This document shows, one piece after another, positions 49,001 to 57,901 of a DNA stretch of 64,000 nt (its first letter is position 1; every line of letters starts with the position of its first letter). The translations under genes were made by a program, and so were the position numbers. The stretch comes from Bartonella sp. WD12.1. Lineage in GTDB: Bacteria > Pseudomonadota > Alphaproteobacteria > Rhizobiales > Rhizobiaceae. The stretch covers positions 1,446,501 to 1,510,500 of the forward strand of contig NZ_MUBG01000001.1 in the NCBI RefSeq assembly GCF_002022415.1, written 5' to 3'. The notes beneath the pieces were generated by a model. It saw only the letters and a list, made by a program, of their open reading frames with translations. It had not been told where the DNA came from and did no database searches.

Positions 49001-50726
49001 CTCAAGTTGGCAAGATTATGACAAAGCGAAATTGTCAAAAGATGGTGGAATCTTTTCACGAGCAGCCAAAACCATTACTCTTTCTCCTGAAGCTGCACAA
49101 GCCATTGGTTTTGAAAAACAAACAGGAACACCTTTTGAAATTATTACAGCTATTTTAAAAGCTCCTGTTGATCTTTTATGGTTTGGTGGCATTGGTACCT
49201 ATATACGTGCAATAACAGAAACCGATGCTCAAGTGGGTGACCGTGCTAATGACGCACTTCGCATTACCGGCGAACAAATACGTGCCAAAGTCATTGGTGA
49301 GGGAGCCAATCTTGGTCTTACCCAACGTGGTCGCATTGAATATGTCTTAAATGGTGGGCGGTGTAATACCGATGCCATTGACAATTCCGCAGGGGTCAAT
49401 TGTTCCGATCTTGAAGTGAATATCAAAATTGTTCTTGCATTAGCAATGCGTGCTCAAATGCTTACGCGTAAAGCACGCGATACGCTTTTAAAACAAATGA
49501 CACCACAAATTGAGCAATTAGTTTTACGCAACAATTATCTGCAAACTCTTGCCCTTTCTTTGGCTGAAAGTCGTGGCATTATTGATCTGCCTTACCAAGC
49601 CCGCTTTATACATGATTTAGAACAGAAAAAGCTGCTTGATCGCAGAGTTGAAATTCTGCCTGATGATCAAACTTTACGCCAAAGAATGGCTCAAGGTCAA
49701 AGCCTTACACGCCCAGAATTGGCTGTTATTTTAGCTTATGCTAAATTAACATTGCAAGAAGAGATCATTAACAATTCCATTGTTGATAATCATTATTTCG
49801 ATACAACCTTGTTAAACTATTTTCCAACTCAACTCCAAAAAAGCTTTAAGAACGAAATTATTAACCACCAATTGCGTCGTGATATTATTGCCACGCTCAT
49901 TGCCAATGATATTGTTAATCGTGGAGGGCCTACTTTTGTTAGTCGCCTGCAAGATAAAACAGGACAAAATGTTGAAAATATTATTCGTGTTTTCATTGCT
50001 ATTCGTGATGGATTTGAAATTCCTCAGCTTTCTGACCAAATTGATAATCTTGATAATAAAATACCCGGTCTTGTTCAAAATAAATTTTATGCAGCAATCA
50101 CTACAGTGCTCTTTGAAACAACCAATTGGGGATTGCTCAATATCGATTTATCCATACCATTAGAAGAACTTGTAATAACAATTCAACAAGCACGTAAAAT
50201 CATTGAAAAACAGCTTATGCACTCCAACAATGAAGATATACATGAAAAAATTGCAGAAAAAGTAGCATTATATAGCGAAGAAGGAATACCAAACACTTTA
50301 GCAAAACAGTTAGCTCTCCTTGAGGCTGCCCCAATGATTTGTGATATTTCTTTAATCGCAAAACAAAGCCAAAGTGACCTTACTAAAACTGCAAAAATCT
50401 ATTTTTCATTGACTCAGATTATTCGCATAAACCGCATTAATGACGCGAGTCGAGCAATTCCTGTTCTTGATTATTATGATGGTATGGTCTTAAGCCAAGC
50501 TAAAGAAAATATTGCTGAAAACGTTCGGCAAATTGTTATAAAAATCTTAAAAAACTATGGTGATAAAAATGATCCACTTGCAGCATGGGTCAAAACAGAA
50601 GAAGATCAAATTTGCAATGTAACAAACCGAATTGGTGCTCTCATTGAAAGTGATCTCAATATTTCTCGCTTTATCTTTGCAGCCAACATGATTACACAAC
50701 TCAAAAACACTGCTTTCCAAGCTTAA
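46014..50726 (+). CDS. gdhB: Large NAD-specific glutamate dehydrogenase (180-kDa class)
   Basis: This catabolic enzyme deaminates glutamate to 2-oxoglutarate with NAD+, feeding the TCA cycle. The 1570-residue size and layout fit the L-GDH180 class: an N-terminal ACT-like regulatory part (about residues 70-150) and a catalytic core from about residue 740. The core carries GAIARGGIRWSDRALDYRTE, the AQQVKNAVIVPVGAKGGF lysine region, CVGVGDMSGDVFGNG, and VIGEGANLGLTQRGRIEY. A long C-terminal helical part closes it. The start has a strong GGGGAG site. For an organism that feeds on host amino acids this is a central gene. Confidence 0.96.
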   Translation: MSQQKALDIKNNQEQLAQILFAHTDKEDIACYKKDELEKAAAIAAEALSLHQTGKSTICFEQKELTRSSKPITAITLVNDNKPFLLDSILNVFNQHANHIYLIAHPVLDCPSGQRISLIQIHIEALSEQKTKTLKDELTLVLQQVNAAVQDWKPMLEELKKHIHAYQTNLPQNYQKEGEKTIEFLNWLIDNNFIFLGMRTYDFIKNKEPQNSLKAGNIELGILTDASIRIIGNTHVEERPKEVLSFMESNNLLIVTKANSRLKIHRPIWLDYIGIKIFDKEGCVCGELRIVGLFTSSAYTHSVLQIPFLKEKAQTIIQRLGYNQADYSGKALINVLETYPRDEMFRSDVDTLTENAQLILQLDERPRLRVLAHTDSFGRFVSILVYVPRDQYSSNIPEKIGAYFVDTYEGDFFESYPLFLESTLIRIHYIIHRKGNHSAPVIERTTLEQHVRSITRNWEDNVQAVALAHKATEQQTLLASQFPNSYRDLFSAEDAIADADHILSLNDEKPLFVTFYHTHHKEKHNISLRLFHRHEALALSIRVPLLENMGFRVIAEQTLELPDGHGKYVYLHDMQLESAFQTCIDLNENGQKHAETFEAIWAKNADDDAFNALTQTAQLDWREIVILRHYGRYLQQAGIPYSQKRVAQTLNAYPNITKDLYALFHLKFHPSHKEKERQNNEQIIQQHIEEKLQMVPNLDDDLILRRYRNLIAASLRTNAFVPLPNGNPRRILATKLNPRQIEGLPDPRPYREIFVYGPEVEGVHLRFGAIARGGIRWSDRALDYRTEVLDLVKAQQVKNAVIVPVGAKGGFYPHHLPQTNDRAVVAEAARQAYIDYITALLSITDNLVNGKISAPKNVIRHDGDDPYFVVAADKGTATFSDTANAISQADNFWLDDAFASGGSAGYDHKAIGITAKGAWEAVKRHFRELFDHDIQTTPFSCVGVGDMSGDVFGNGMLLSKQTKLIAAFDHRDIFIDPQPNIAESYAERMRLFQLPRSSWQDYDKAKLSKDGGIFSRAAKTITLSPEAAQAIGFEKQTGTPFEIITAILKAPVDLLWFGGIGTYIRAITETDAQVGDRANDALRITGEQIRAKVIGEGANLGLTQRGRIEYVLNGGRCNTDAIDNSAGVNCSDLEVNIKIVLALAMRAQMLTRKARDTLLKQMTPQIEQLVLRNNYLQTLALSLAESRGIIDLPYQARFIHDLEQKKLLDRRVEILPDDQTLRQRMAQGQSLTRPELAVILAYAKLTLQEEIINNSIVDNHYFDTTLLNYFPTQLQKSFKNEIINHQLRRDIIATLIANDIVNRGGPTFVSRLQDKTGQNVENIIRVFIAIRDGFEIPQLSDQIDNLDNKIPGLVQNKFYAAITTVLFETTNWGLLNIDLSIPLEELVITIQQARKIIEKQLMHSNNEDIHEKIAEKVALYSEEGIPNTLAKQLALLEAAPMICDISLIAKQSQSDLTKTAKIYFSLTQIIRINRINDASRAIPVLDYYDGMVLSQAKENIAENVRQIVIKILKNYGDKNDPLAAWVKTEEDQICNVTNRIGALIESDLNISRFIFAANMITQLKNTAFQA

Positions 50727-51521
50727 AGCGGTATGCAAAAGCAGCCAAGCTGAAAACACAGTTTTACTCACTCTTACGTGATCTATAACAATGACAATAA
50801 GCTGGCTGCTTACACTCTTCGAGCTATCAATTAAAAAATAAAGTTAAAAAACAGGCCGTGTACAAGAAAACAAATACTGCACAGTGAAGAAGGATTTTTT
50901 ACATACAAAGAAACAGAAATTTAAATAAAGCCATTTACACCAGATACTCCATCTGCATGAAAATCAATTGGCTGTACTTAAAAAACATTTCTTCTCTACC
51001 AAATACCGTTTCCAATCAATTCTATCATCTACTATCGCATCTGCTTCCAAGAAATGAAGCATATCATTAAAACTTCACTCATAAAGTCCTATCAACTTTG
51101 AGCAGATTAACAAAATAAGACATTGTAACAATAGAAAAACCACAAGTAACATACTCTAATAAATTATTATCCTCAGGCTTAATTTAAAATACTATTATTA
51201 TACTTTTGGGACCCAATAGATGCAAAATCTTGTTATCAGCATCACCTAAAAAAGTATCTAAATTTCAAAATTTCCCCTGCTGTCTTGCGCACAGATATTT
51301 CCTTAAATCTCTGATTCTTAAAAACAATGAAACGGTAGCAATTTTCCAAGCCCTTCAACTGATAAGCCTCTCTCCCTTTTCCTTCCTCATGAAAGCCTGT
51401 TTGCAGAGCCTAATGTGCCAATGTAGTATCAAAAAGTTCTTATTCTGATATTCATAATAGAATACCAACAAAATGAAATTCGTCCTTTTAAAAAATCATT
51501 TTCAAAAATAATCTTTATTAT
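50727..51521. other. Gene-free 795-base stretch after gdhB
   Basis: Close after the stop, AAGCAGCCAAGCT (50739-50751) can pair with AGCTGGCTGCTT (50800-50811) across a 48-base loop, with one bulge; no T run follows. On the reverse strand short coding-like runs occur in different frames at about 50975-51160 (for example YVTCGFSIVTMSYFVNLLKV and FLEADAIVDDRIDWKRYL), possibly the relic of a gene I cannot name. The 80-codon plus frame at 51206-51448 has no support. Confidence 0.45.
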
Positions 51522-52247
51522 CTAAATGGCAGGAACACCAAAAATTTTCTGCAATGCATTTTTAAACCACTGGCGTAAAGCTTTGTCATACATTAAGCGA
51601 CCTTGCACATGTGCATAAGCAGGCTGAGCACCTTTTTTAGTCAATTTCGTAGCTGAACGCACCACCCAATGCTGCATCATAGCTTGTGTCAATTCAGCAT
51701 GAAATTGCAAACCCCACGCATTATTTCCATAACGAAAAGCTTGTACAGGGTATGTTTGACCACTCGCTAAAAGAACTGCCTCTTTAGGCAAATCATAAAT
51801 ACCTTCATCATGAAAATGATAAACCATTTCAGGCCAATCCATAATTTCTCTACCTTGAGGTGTTACTTCTAGTGGATACCACCCAACTTCAACAATTTTA
51901 TCACTTCTCGCACAAACACGCCCACCAAGATTTTGGGCTAACATTTGTGCTCCAAGACAAATACCCAAAAAAGGTTTATTCTCTTTAATAGACAAAGAAA
52001 TCCAATTAATTTCTTCACGAATATATGCTTGCTTGTCATTAACACTCATCGGGCCACCTAAAATGACAACACCTGCGTAATGTTCCAATGTATCGGGAAG
52101 CTTTTGCCCCGCAACAGGGCAATAAGTATCAAGAACAAAACCATTTTGTTGCAGAAATTGTCTCAAACGACCAGTGGATGGAGATTGACGATGTAAAACC
52201 ACTGCAATTCTTGGCTTTTTATTTTTCTGTTTTTTACCAAGATACAT
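51522..52247 (-). CDS. Class I glutamine amidotransferase-like protein
   Basis: This is a stand-alone GATase1 domain resembling the glutaminase part of GMP synthase. The 241-residue protein has the nucleophile C97 in FLGICLGAQ, the oxyanion glycine box VVILGGPMSVND, and H183 with E185 in LQFHAELT, completing the triad. The ATP-pyrophosphatase domain of GuaA is absent, so it is not GMP synthase. The amine acceptor is unknown; relatives are annotated as GMP-synthase-like or gamma-glutamyl hydrolases. It is downstream of the hemY-like gene with a 111-base gap. Confidence 0.88.
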   Translation of the reverse strand: MYLGKKQKNKKPRIAVVLHRQSPSTGRLRQFLQQNGFVLDTYCPVAGQKLPDTLEHYAGVVILGGPMSVNDKQAYIREEINWISLSIKENKPFLGICLGAQMLAQNLGGRVCARSDKIVEVGWYPLEVTPQGREIMDWPEMVYHFHDEGIYDLPKEAVLLASGQTYPVQAFRYGNNAWGLQFHAELTQAMMQHWVVRSATKLTKKGAQPAYAHVQGRLMYDKALRQWFKNALQKIFGVPAI

Positions 52248-52358
52248 TTTTGCAAAAAATTCTTTTCAGTTATTATTGTAGCAATATAGTTTAACTACGC
52301 GTTTCTAAAACATAAACAAATGATTTTTGTCAACAAAGTTTACTCTAAACTTTTCTCT

Positions 52359-53903
52359 TTAAAATAATTGAAATTTCTTTTTTGATGTAGAAACCTTTTT
52401 TTTCGTTGTTTTAATGTTTGAATTATCAACATCTAAATGAATCTGATTGAGTGTCTCTTCGTCCTGCCTGCTTGCGTAAACCTCAAAGGAGCTATCACTT
52501 TTTTTAGACAGACATTCATCTAAAAGATTATCCTTAAAAGCTATTTCAGCAACATTTTGTTTGTCTTCCTTTTTCAGTACAATATCGTCAACTTCTAATG
52601 TTAAAGGAAACCGACGAGGAGGTGCTTTCCATTCAAAACAGCCCAATCGCCCACTTATTGGAGAAACCGCTGACCAAGAAGAAAAAAAAGTATTATCACA
52701 AATCCACGTTGGATCACGTTCTGCATTGCGTGCTAAAGAGAGCCATTTATGCACTAACCCCTGATCATTTCCTTGCACCTCTTCAATATCTGCTAGTAAT
52801 AAATACACACTTTCACGGGGATGATAATTTAGTGCTTTTTGTGCTTGTTCTCTTGCTAATGTCAACTCACCTGCATCTAAAGCAGCTTTCGCAATAAGAA
52901 AAGCTGATTCAAAAGTGTTTTTATTATAAGAAGCCAGTTTTTTAGCTTTTTTCAAACGTCCAATAGCCCTCTCTTCTCTCCCAAGATAAAGTGCTCCAAA
53001 ATCAGGATGAGGATCTTTTTTCCAAGCTTCAATGATTATTTTATCAGCCTTGCGGGTTTCATTTAATTTATAAAGAATACCAGCCGTTATAACCGTTATC
53101 GGTCCAAAATCAGGTACCAACTTATGTGCTTTTAAAATGGCGGTACGTGCTTTTACAGGATGGATTTTAAAGACATGAAGCGCCTTTCCACTCAATAACA
53201 GAGCATGTGTATGATTGCGCTCTGCAGTCAAACGAGCAGAGCGTGGTAAAGCTTTTTGCACTTGTTCAAAAACATCCAGTGCTTCATCCCATTGCCCCTC
53301 AGCACTCAATCGATCAAGCACAGCCTGATGAGCCCACACAAGTGATGGTGATAAAGTAAACGCCTCTTGTGCATAGTGTTGTGCTGCTTCATAAGTTTTT
53401 GTATTCATAGCCTCACGAAACAAACCATAAAGCCCAGCAAGTTTTGTTGATTTTTTTTGTCTCATCTCCTCATAGAGGTGAATGGCGCGAATAGAATCTT
53501 TTTGCAAAACCAGAGTTTGAGCTTGTAAAAGTTTTATCAACGGCTCACAATTTTCTTCAAGATATTTTAACGCCTGTGTCTCCATTTTTTGTGCTGTTAG
53601 ATGATCACCAATAAAGGCTGCAAGAAGGCCCTGTGAAAGGGCTTCACGACCGCGTTTTTGACGGCGTGCATAGAAATAATTGTAGAAAGCCCCAGGTGCA
53701 AAACAAACAACATACAAAAGTCCCCATAAAATCCCCAAAAATACAATAAATGTACTTAAAAAAGCTAACAATGAAATAGATAATCGCGTGTGCATAAATG
53801 TTATGGTCACAACACTATTATGACTAGAAACCCATCCAAAAGCTGCACCAAGAACACAAACAACAAAAATATAAATAAAAACACGTATCATTCTTGGCTC
53901 CAT
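52359..53903 (-). CDS. HemY-domain TPR membrane protein
   Basis: The 514-residue protein has two N-terminal transmembrane helices (about residues 5-25 and 40-72), the HemY_N pattern, followed by tetratricopeptide-like helices to about residue 400 and a polar tail. In alphaproteobacteria it follows hemC, hemD and a mitofilin-like gene, hence its name, but its biochemical role in heme synthesis is unproven; it is not protoporphyrinogen oxidase. Here the hem genes are gone while this one is intact. It abuts the mitofilin-like gene with no gap. Confidence 0.88.
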   Translation of the reverse strand: MEPRMIRVFIYIFVVCVLGAAFGWVSSHNSVVTITFMHTRLSISLLAFLSTFIVFLGILWGLLYVVCFAPGAFYNYFYARRQKRGREALSQGLLAAFIGDHLTAQKMETQALKYLEENCEPLIKLLQAQTLVLQKDSIRAIHLYEEMRQKKSTKLAGLYGLFREAMNTKTYEAAQHYAQEAFTLSPSLVWAHQAVLDRLSAEGQWDEALDVFEQVQKALPRSARLTAERNHTHALLLSGKALHVFKIHPVKARTAILKAHKLVPDFGPITVITAGILYKLNETRKADKIIIEAWKKDPHPDFGALYLGREERAIGRLKKAKKLASYNKNTFESAFLIAKAALDAGELTLAREQAQKALNYHPRESVYLLLADIEEVQGNDQGLVHKWLSLARNAERDPTWICDNTFFSSWSAVSPISGRLGCFEWKAPPRRFPLTLEVDDIVLKKEDKQNVAEIAFKDNLLDECLSKKSDSSFEVYASRQDEETLNQIHLDVDNSNIKTTKKKVSTSKKKFQLF

Positions 53904-55091
53904 TTACATTTTTATAGCCTTAGAAGATCCTTGTTGCACAAAAATCAGTAATTGCTGAAAAACACGTTGAACAGCCAAATGCCGTTTTAACTGCTGCATA
54001 AAATCTACTGAAATATCCTGAGCACTTTGGGGTAATGTTTGCCACTCTGCTAAAGCTTTTTCGTAATCTCCAACTTGAATGGCTATTTCCATCCGCGCTA
54101 CAATCGCACCTACTGTCACACCTTCCACATTTCCAACTGGTCGTAAAACAAATACACTTTTTACCCAGGCCCAAATCCGTGCAAAAAAACCAGCATCTGA
54201 TGTAACAACATTTTGTTGCGCAACAATTATATCTGCAATACTAGAAAAATTAGCTGCAAGCTTAGCAGGACTTGGAAGACCTGTATTTGCTGTTTCTTGC
54301 AAAAGATCAAGCCCAGAAACTGAAGGTGAAAAACGCTGTATTATTTCCAACTCATTGGCATAAGGTTTACCCCGATCAATAGCATTTTTTAAAGCATTAA
54401 CCGCCATTAGAAATGCAGGATCTATCCCTTCTTTCACATCACTTCTAGCAGCAATTTCTTCCCGTAGAGTGTCTATCTGTTGTTTTAACGCAGCAAAATC
54501 ATTTGTATTGCCTTGCCCAGCCGATAAAACTTCGTGAATACCTTGAGAAATTGCAACTAAATTTTGTATACTCTCTTCAAGAGTATTGACCTTTTTCTCT
54601 AAAGCCGCAAAAATTTCCCTACTTTTTTCTTGTGATGCCTCATCCCTTTGAAAAGAGTTATCACCTTGTGATGAAAAAGTAGAAAAAGCCGTCTTTAATG
54701 CATTAAGTTCTTGGATAATATGATGCAATTGTTTCGTTGTTTCTTCAGCTTGGCTTTTTGCAATTTCAGCAATTTGTAAAGCTTGATCTTCTTTAATAAG
54801 CTCGTTTTCTAAAAAAGGAAAAAGAAAACCCGCCCATTGTATTCCTATCCAAAAACTTAAGGTGATAAAACTGCCAACAATTACTAAAATCAACGAATGA
54901 AACCAAGCAATACCAGACACCTCTTTCCTTTTTGCTTTTTGTTTGCTTTGTGTTTCTTTTGTCATTGATTCTGCTGAGTTTTGTGTTTCTTTCTCTAAAT
55001 CACAGTCTATTACATCACACTCAATTACAGGTGTTTTACGGTTAATACCAGTATAATGTGGTTTTGCTTTGGGTTTTGAAAATTTTGCCAT
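53904..55091 (-). CDS. Mitofilin/COG4223-family membrane protein
   Basis: The start is ATG 55091 (MAKFSKPKAKPHY) behind a GGGAG site; the frame is open 14 codons earlier. The 395-residue protein has a polar N-terminus, one transmembrane helix near residues 75-100, a long coiled coil (about residues 110-220) and a C-terminal helical domain ending in QLKRHLAVQRV. This is the layout of bacterial mitofilin-domain proteins, related to mitochondrial Mic60 and implicated in shaping intracytoplasmic membrane in alphaproteobacteria. It forms an operon with the HemY-domain gene. Confidence 0.85.
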   Translation of the reverse strand: MAKFSKPKAKPHYTGINRKTPVIECDVIDCDLEKETQNSAESMTKETQSKQKAKRKEVSGIAWFHSLILVIVGSFITLSFWIGIQWAGFLFPFLENELIKEDQALQIAEIAKSQAEETTKQLHHIIQELNALKTAFSTFSSQGDNSFQRDEASQEKSREIFAALEKKVNTLEESIQNLVAISQGIHEVLSAGQGNTNDFAALKQQIDTLREEIAARSDVKEGIDPAFLMAVNALKNAIDRGKPYANELEIIQRFSPSVSGLDLLQETANTGLPSPAKLAANFSSIADIIVAQQNVVTSDAGFFARIWAWVKSVFVLRPVGNVEGVTVGAIVARMEIAIQVGDYEKALAEWQTLPQSAQDISVDFMQQLKRHLAVQRVFQQLLIFVQQGSSKAIKM

Positions 55092-55656
55092 AAATGTCTC
55101 TTTTCTCCCGCTCATTTTATTATAAAATAACAAAATGAAAGAAACTTTAAAAAAAGCTAAGTATTGATTAAATATCTCGCTTTTTAAGTATTTTTACTCA
55201 ATTCCTCTTAACTCACAAGCCAGATATCTCAATTAAACCAGACATTTTAATAGCTTATCTTCCTTAAGCGCACTTAGATATTTTAGAGAAAAAGCCTTGG
55301 AAATACATCAAGTGAACTAAAAATCTAATTGTACCCAAAAAACTTTCTAGGTTTAAACGCTGCTAACTTCTTACAGTTGCATATTATATTGCTTGATTAC
55401 AAAAATTTCCAACAACCAATCACCAAACATAATTTAACACACCTAAAATGCATCCTATGCTAAACATTTTGCCTTTCTTCGCTGAATTTTTAAATAGAGC
55501 AATAATCCACCCCTGACTACACACCTCATAAGACCACATCTAGATGCACTACCTCTTATCTCTTATATACCTTTATTTTAAGAGAACTCTTTGCATCCCT
55601 CTTGATCCGTGATACCCACTACATGCGAAAAATCTTCAACATAAGGTTATCCTGCA
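55092..55656. other. 565-base gap where relatives carry hemD and hemC
   Basis: In Rhizobiales (from memory) hemC and hemD stand between the mitofilin-like gene and the divergent tsaD. Here only AT-rich sequence with frequent stops lies there, and I could not recognise a porphobilinogen deaminase or uroporphyrinogen synthase fragment. The promoters for tsaD and the mitofilin-hemY pair must be here. Confidence 0.6.
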
Positions 55657-56751
55657 ATGCGTCTGTTGGGCATAGAAACAAGTTGTGATGAAACTGCTGC
55701 TGCTATTATTGAGTATAACAGTAATGGAAAAAGTCGTATTCTTTCCAATATCGTTTGGAGCCAAATTGAAGATCACGCACCTTATGGTGGCGTTGTCCCT
55801 GAAATTGCTGCACGTGCTCATGTCGAAATTCTCGATAGCTTGATTCTTAAAGCACTCACACAAGCTGATATAAAGTTGAAAGATATTGATGCTATTGCAG
55901 CCACCAGCGGCCCTGGCCTGATTGGAGGGCTTTTGGTAGGACTTATGAGTGCAAAAGCGTTAGCTCTTGCTACCGGAAAACCTTTTATTGCTGTCAATCA
56001 TTTAGAAGGGCATGCTTTAACAGCTTTCATAACTCATGATATAAATTTTCCCTACTTATTGCTTCTAGTCTCAGGCGGTCATACACAAATCATTCTTGTT
56101 CACGGGATAGGAAATTATCAACGCTTAGGCACAACCATTGATGATGCCTTGGGAGAAGCCTTTGATAAAACTGCAACTCTTTTAGGTCTTCCTTACCCTG
56201 GTGGTCCAGCTCTTGAAAAAGCCGCTTTATTAGGAGATAAAAATCGTATCTCTCTCCCACGACCTTTAAAGGGTGAAAAACGGTTGGATTTTTCCTTTTC
56301 CGGCCTAAAAACTGCTGTTCGTAAAGCTGCAACAACAATGGCTCCTTTAACACAGCGTGATATTGCTGATATCGCCGCAAGTTTTCAAGCAGCAGTTATT
56401 GATACATTGCAAGACCGTATTAGTTTAGCTTTGCAATATTTTACCCACCACTACCCCCTTTCTCATCAGAAAAAATGTCGCCCCCCTGCCTTGGTTGTTG
56501 CAGGCGGAGTATCAGCCAATCAAGCCATTCGTTTAAGTTTGCAAGAGCTGGCTTGCCAACATGGTTTTGAATTTATTGCTCCCCCTCCTTCTTTGTGCAC
56601 AGACAATGCCGCAATGATTGCTTTTGCCGGCGCAAAGCGTATAGAACAAGGGCAAACAAGCTCTCTTGATATTGCTCCTCGCTCACGCTGGCCGTTGGAT
56701 GAAAAAGCACCCCCCTTAATCGGTACAGGACGGCGAGGAGCAAAAGTATGA
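55657..56751 (+). CDS. tsaD: tRNA N6-adenosine threonylcarbamoyltransferase TsaD
   Basis: TsaD transfers threonylcarbamoyl to A37 of ANN-decoding tRNAs. The 364-residue protein begins [16 protein letters not shown]. The metal histidines H115 and H119 are in NHLEGHAL. The ASKHA fold is marked by [29 protein letters not shown] and [14 protein letters not shown]. The length is typical for alphaproteobacteria. From memory gpsA and a YciI gene usually follow in relatives; here the next gene is the EVE protein 93 bases on. Confidence 0.97.
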   Translation: MRLLGIETSCDETAAAIIEYNSNGKSRILSNIVWSQIEDHAPYGGVVPEIAARAHVEILDSLILKALTQADIKLKDIDAIAATSGPGLIGGLLVGLMSAKALALATGKPFIAVNHLEGHALTAFITHDINFPYLLLLVSGGHTQIILVHGIGNYQRLGTTIDDALGEAFDKTATLLGLPYPGGPALEKAALLGDKNRISLPRPLKGEKRLDFSFSGLKTAVRKAATTMAPLTQRDIADIAASFQAAVIDTLQDRISLALQYFTHHYPLSHQKKCRPPALVVAGGVSANQAIRLSLQELACQHGFEFIAPPPSLCTDNAAMIAFAGAKRIEQGQTSSLDIAPRSRWPLDEKAPPLIGTGRRGAKV

Positions 56752-56844
56752 GGACATAAAATCCTATGGCTAAAATCCTTTCAACATTTATTTTCTATAA
56801 AATTAAACGCAAAAACCAAACATAGTGCATATAAAGGAGACTAA

Positions 56845-57279
56845 ATGGCTTATTGGCTTTTTAAATCTGAACCTCAAAAATGGTCGTGGGCTATGCAAAA
56901 GCAAAAAGGCGCACATGGCGAACAATGGGATGGTGTACGCAACTATCAAGCACGTAATAATATGCGTGCCATGAAATATGGTGATAAAGGATTCTTCTAT
57001 CATTCCAACAAAGACTTAGAAATAGTAGGCATTGTAGAAGTATGTGCACAAGCGCATCCTGATTCAACAACTTCTGATCCACGCTGGGAATGTGTAGATA
57101 TTCGTGCCCTTTGTGACATGCCAACTCCTGTTTCATTAAAACAAATCAAAGCTAATCCAAAATTGAAAAACATGGCACTGGTTAAAACCATACGCTTATC
57201 AGTACAACCTGTCACAGAAGATGAATGGAAAGAAGTTTGCTCTATGGGTGGGCTTAAACCAGAAATGCTTTTAACCTAA
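56845..57279 (+). CDS. EVE-domain (thymocyte nuclear protein 1-like) protein
   Basis: EVE domains are PUA-like folds that recognise modified bases. The 144-residue protein shows the family marks MAYWLFKSEPQKWSW, EQWDGVRNYQARNNMR, GFFYHSN and DPRWECVDIRALCDMP. In bacteria such proteins are suspected of binding modified DNA or RNA bases, but the target is not known here. Proximity to tsaD is conserved in relatives. Its last 9 bases overlap the 3' end of the convergent L,D-transpeptidase gene. Confidence 0.9.
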   Translation: MAYWLFKSEPQKWSWAMQKQKGAHGEQWDGVRNYQARNNMRAMKYGDKGFFYHSNKDLEIVGIVEVCAQAHPDSTTSDPRWECVDIRALCDMPTPVSLKQIKANPKLKNMALVKTIRLSVQPVTEDEWKEVCSMGGLKPEMLLT

Positions 57280-57834
57280 AACAACAATTCTTGTCCGCCA
57301 ATTAATATAGGATAAAAGACGCTCCATATCACGACGGGAAAGTGCGATACATCCTTCTGTTGGAGCATAATTGTCCCGTGCTAAATGCATAAAAATAGCG
57401 CTTCCTCTTTCTATTTTGCGCTGTGTGCTATTCCAATCTAGAATAAGGCCAATCGCGTAAAGACCATCTTCACGGTGCATTTTTTCAGCACTTTTAGGAT
57501 AAGGAAGGCGTACCAAACGATTATAATTGGCATCACCACTAGCATCACACCAGCCATCTTGTGCACGAATATGATGAAAAGGCAAAACTGAACGCACAAA
57601 AGGACGATAAAAATTATCGCGAAATCCTCCCAAACAACGCATATTTGCCAAAGGTGTAGCACCATCACCTTCGCGCTTATAAGGGGAAATACCGCCTCGC
57701 CCTAAAGCGCAAAAAAAACGATGCTGACCAGCACAAAGAATACCCCGTGTACGCACACCTGCTTGTCGACGGATGACCATAAAAGAAACAAAAGTTTGTT
57801 TTTTATAGGATTTCTTTTTTAATTCTACTTGCAT
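57271..57834 (-). CDS. L,D-transpeptidase (YkuD) family protein
   Basis: YkuD enzymes make 3-3 peptidoglycan crosslinks or attach envelope proteins to the wall. The catalytic motif runs from H150 to the nucleophile C162 (HLARDNYAPTEGCIALS). GDGATPLANM and RPFVRSVLPFHH are upstream family segments. The 187-residue protein has a basic N-terminus and no clear signal peptide. This matches the short rhizobial LDT group usually annotated L,D-transpeptidase catalytic domain. It diverges from the response regulator. Confidence 0.88.
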   Translation of the reverse strand: MQVELKKKSYKKQTFVSFMVIRRQAGVRTRGILCAGQHRFFCALGRGGISPYKREGDGATPLANMRCLGGFRDNFYRPFVRSVLPFHHIRAQDGWCDASGDANYNRLVRLPYPKSAEKMHREDGLYAIGLILDWNSTQRKIERGSAIFMHLARDNYAPTEGCIALSRRDMERLLSYINWRTRIVVLG

Positions 57835-57901
57835 AAGATTTTATTTTCATGAAACTACTTTCCACAAAGTATAGCGCACATAAGCTTTATAAGGAAAAAA
57901 A

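Noticed and set aside
51206..51448. 80-codon plus-strand frame after gdhB
   Set aside because: No ribosome site, no family likeness, and composition typical of chance frames in AT-rich gaps.
51522..52247. GMP synthase guaA
   Set aside because: Only the amidotransferase domain is present; the ATP-pyrophosphatase and dimerisation domains are missing.
52359..53903. Protoporphyrinogen oxidase HemY
   Set aside because: No FAD dinucleotide fold; the protein is a membrane TPR protein with a HemY_N domain, a different family sharing the name.
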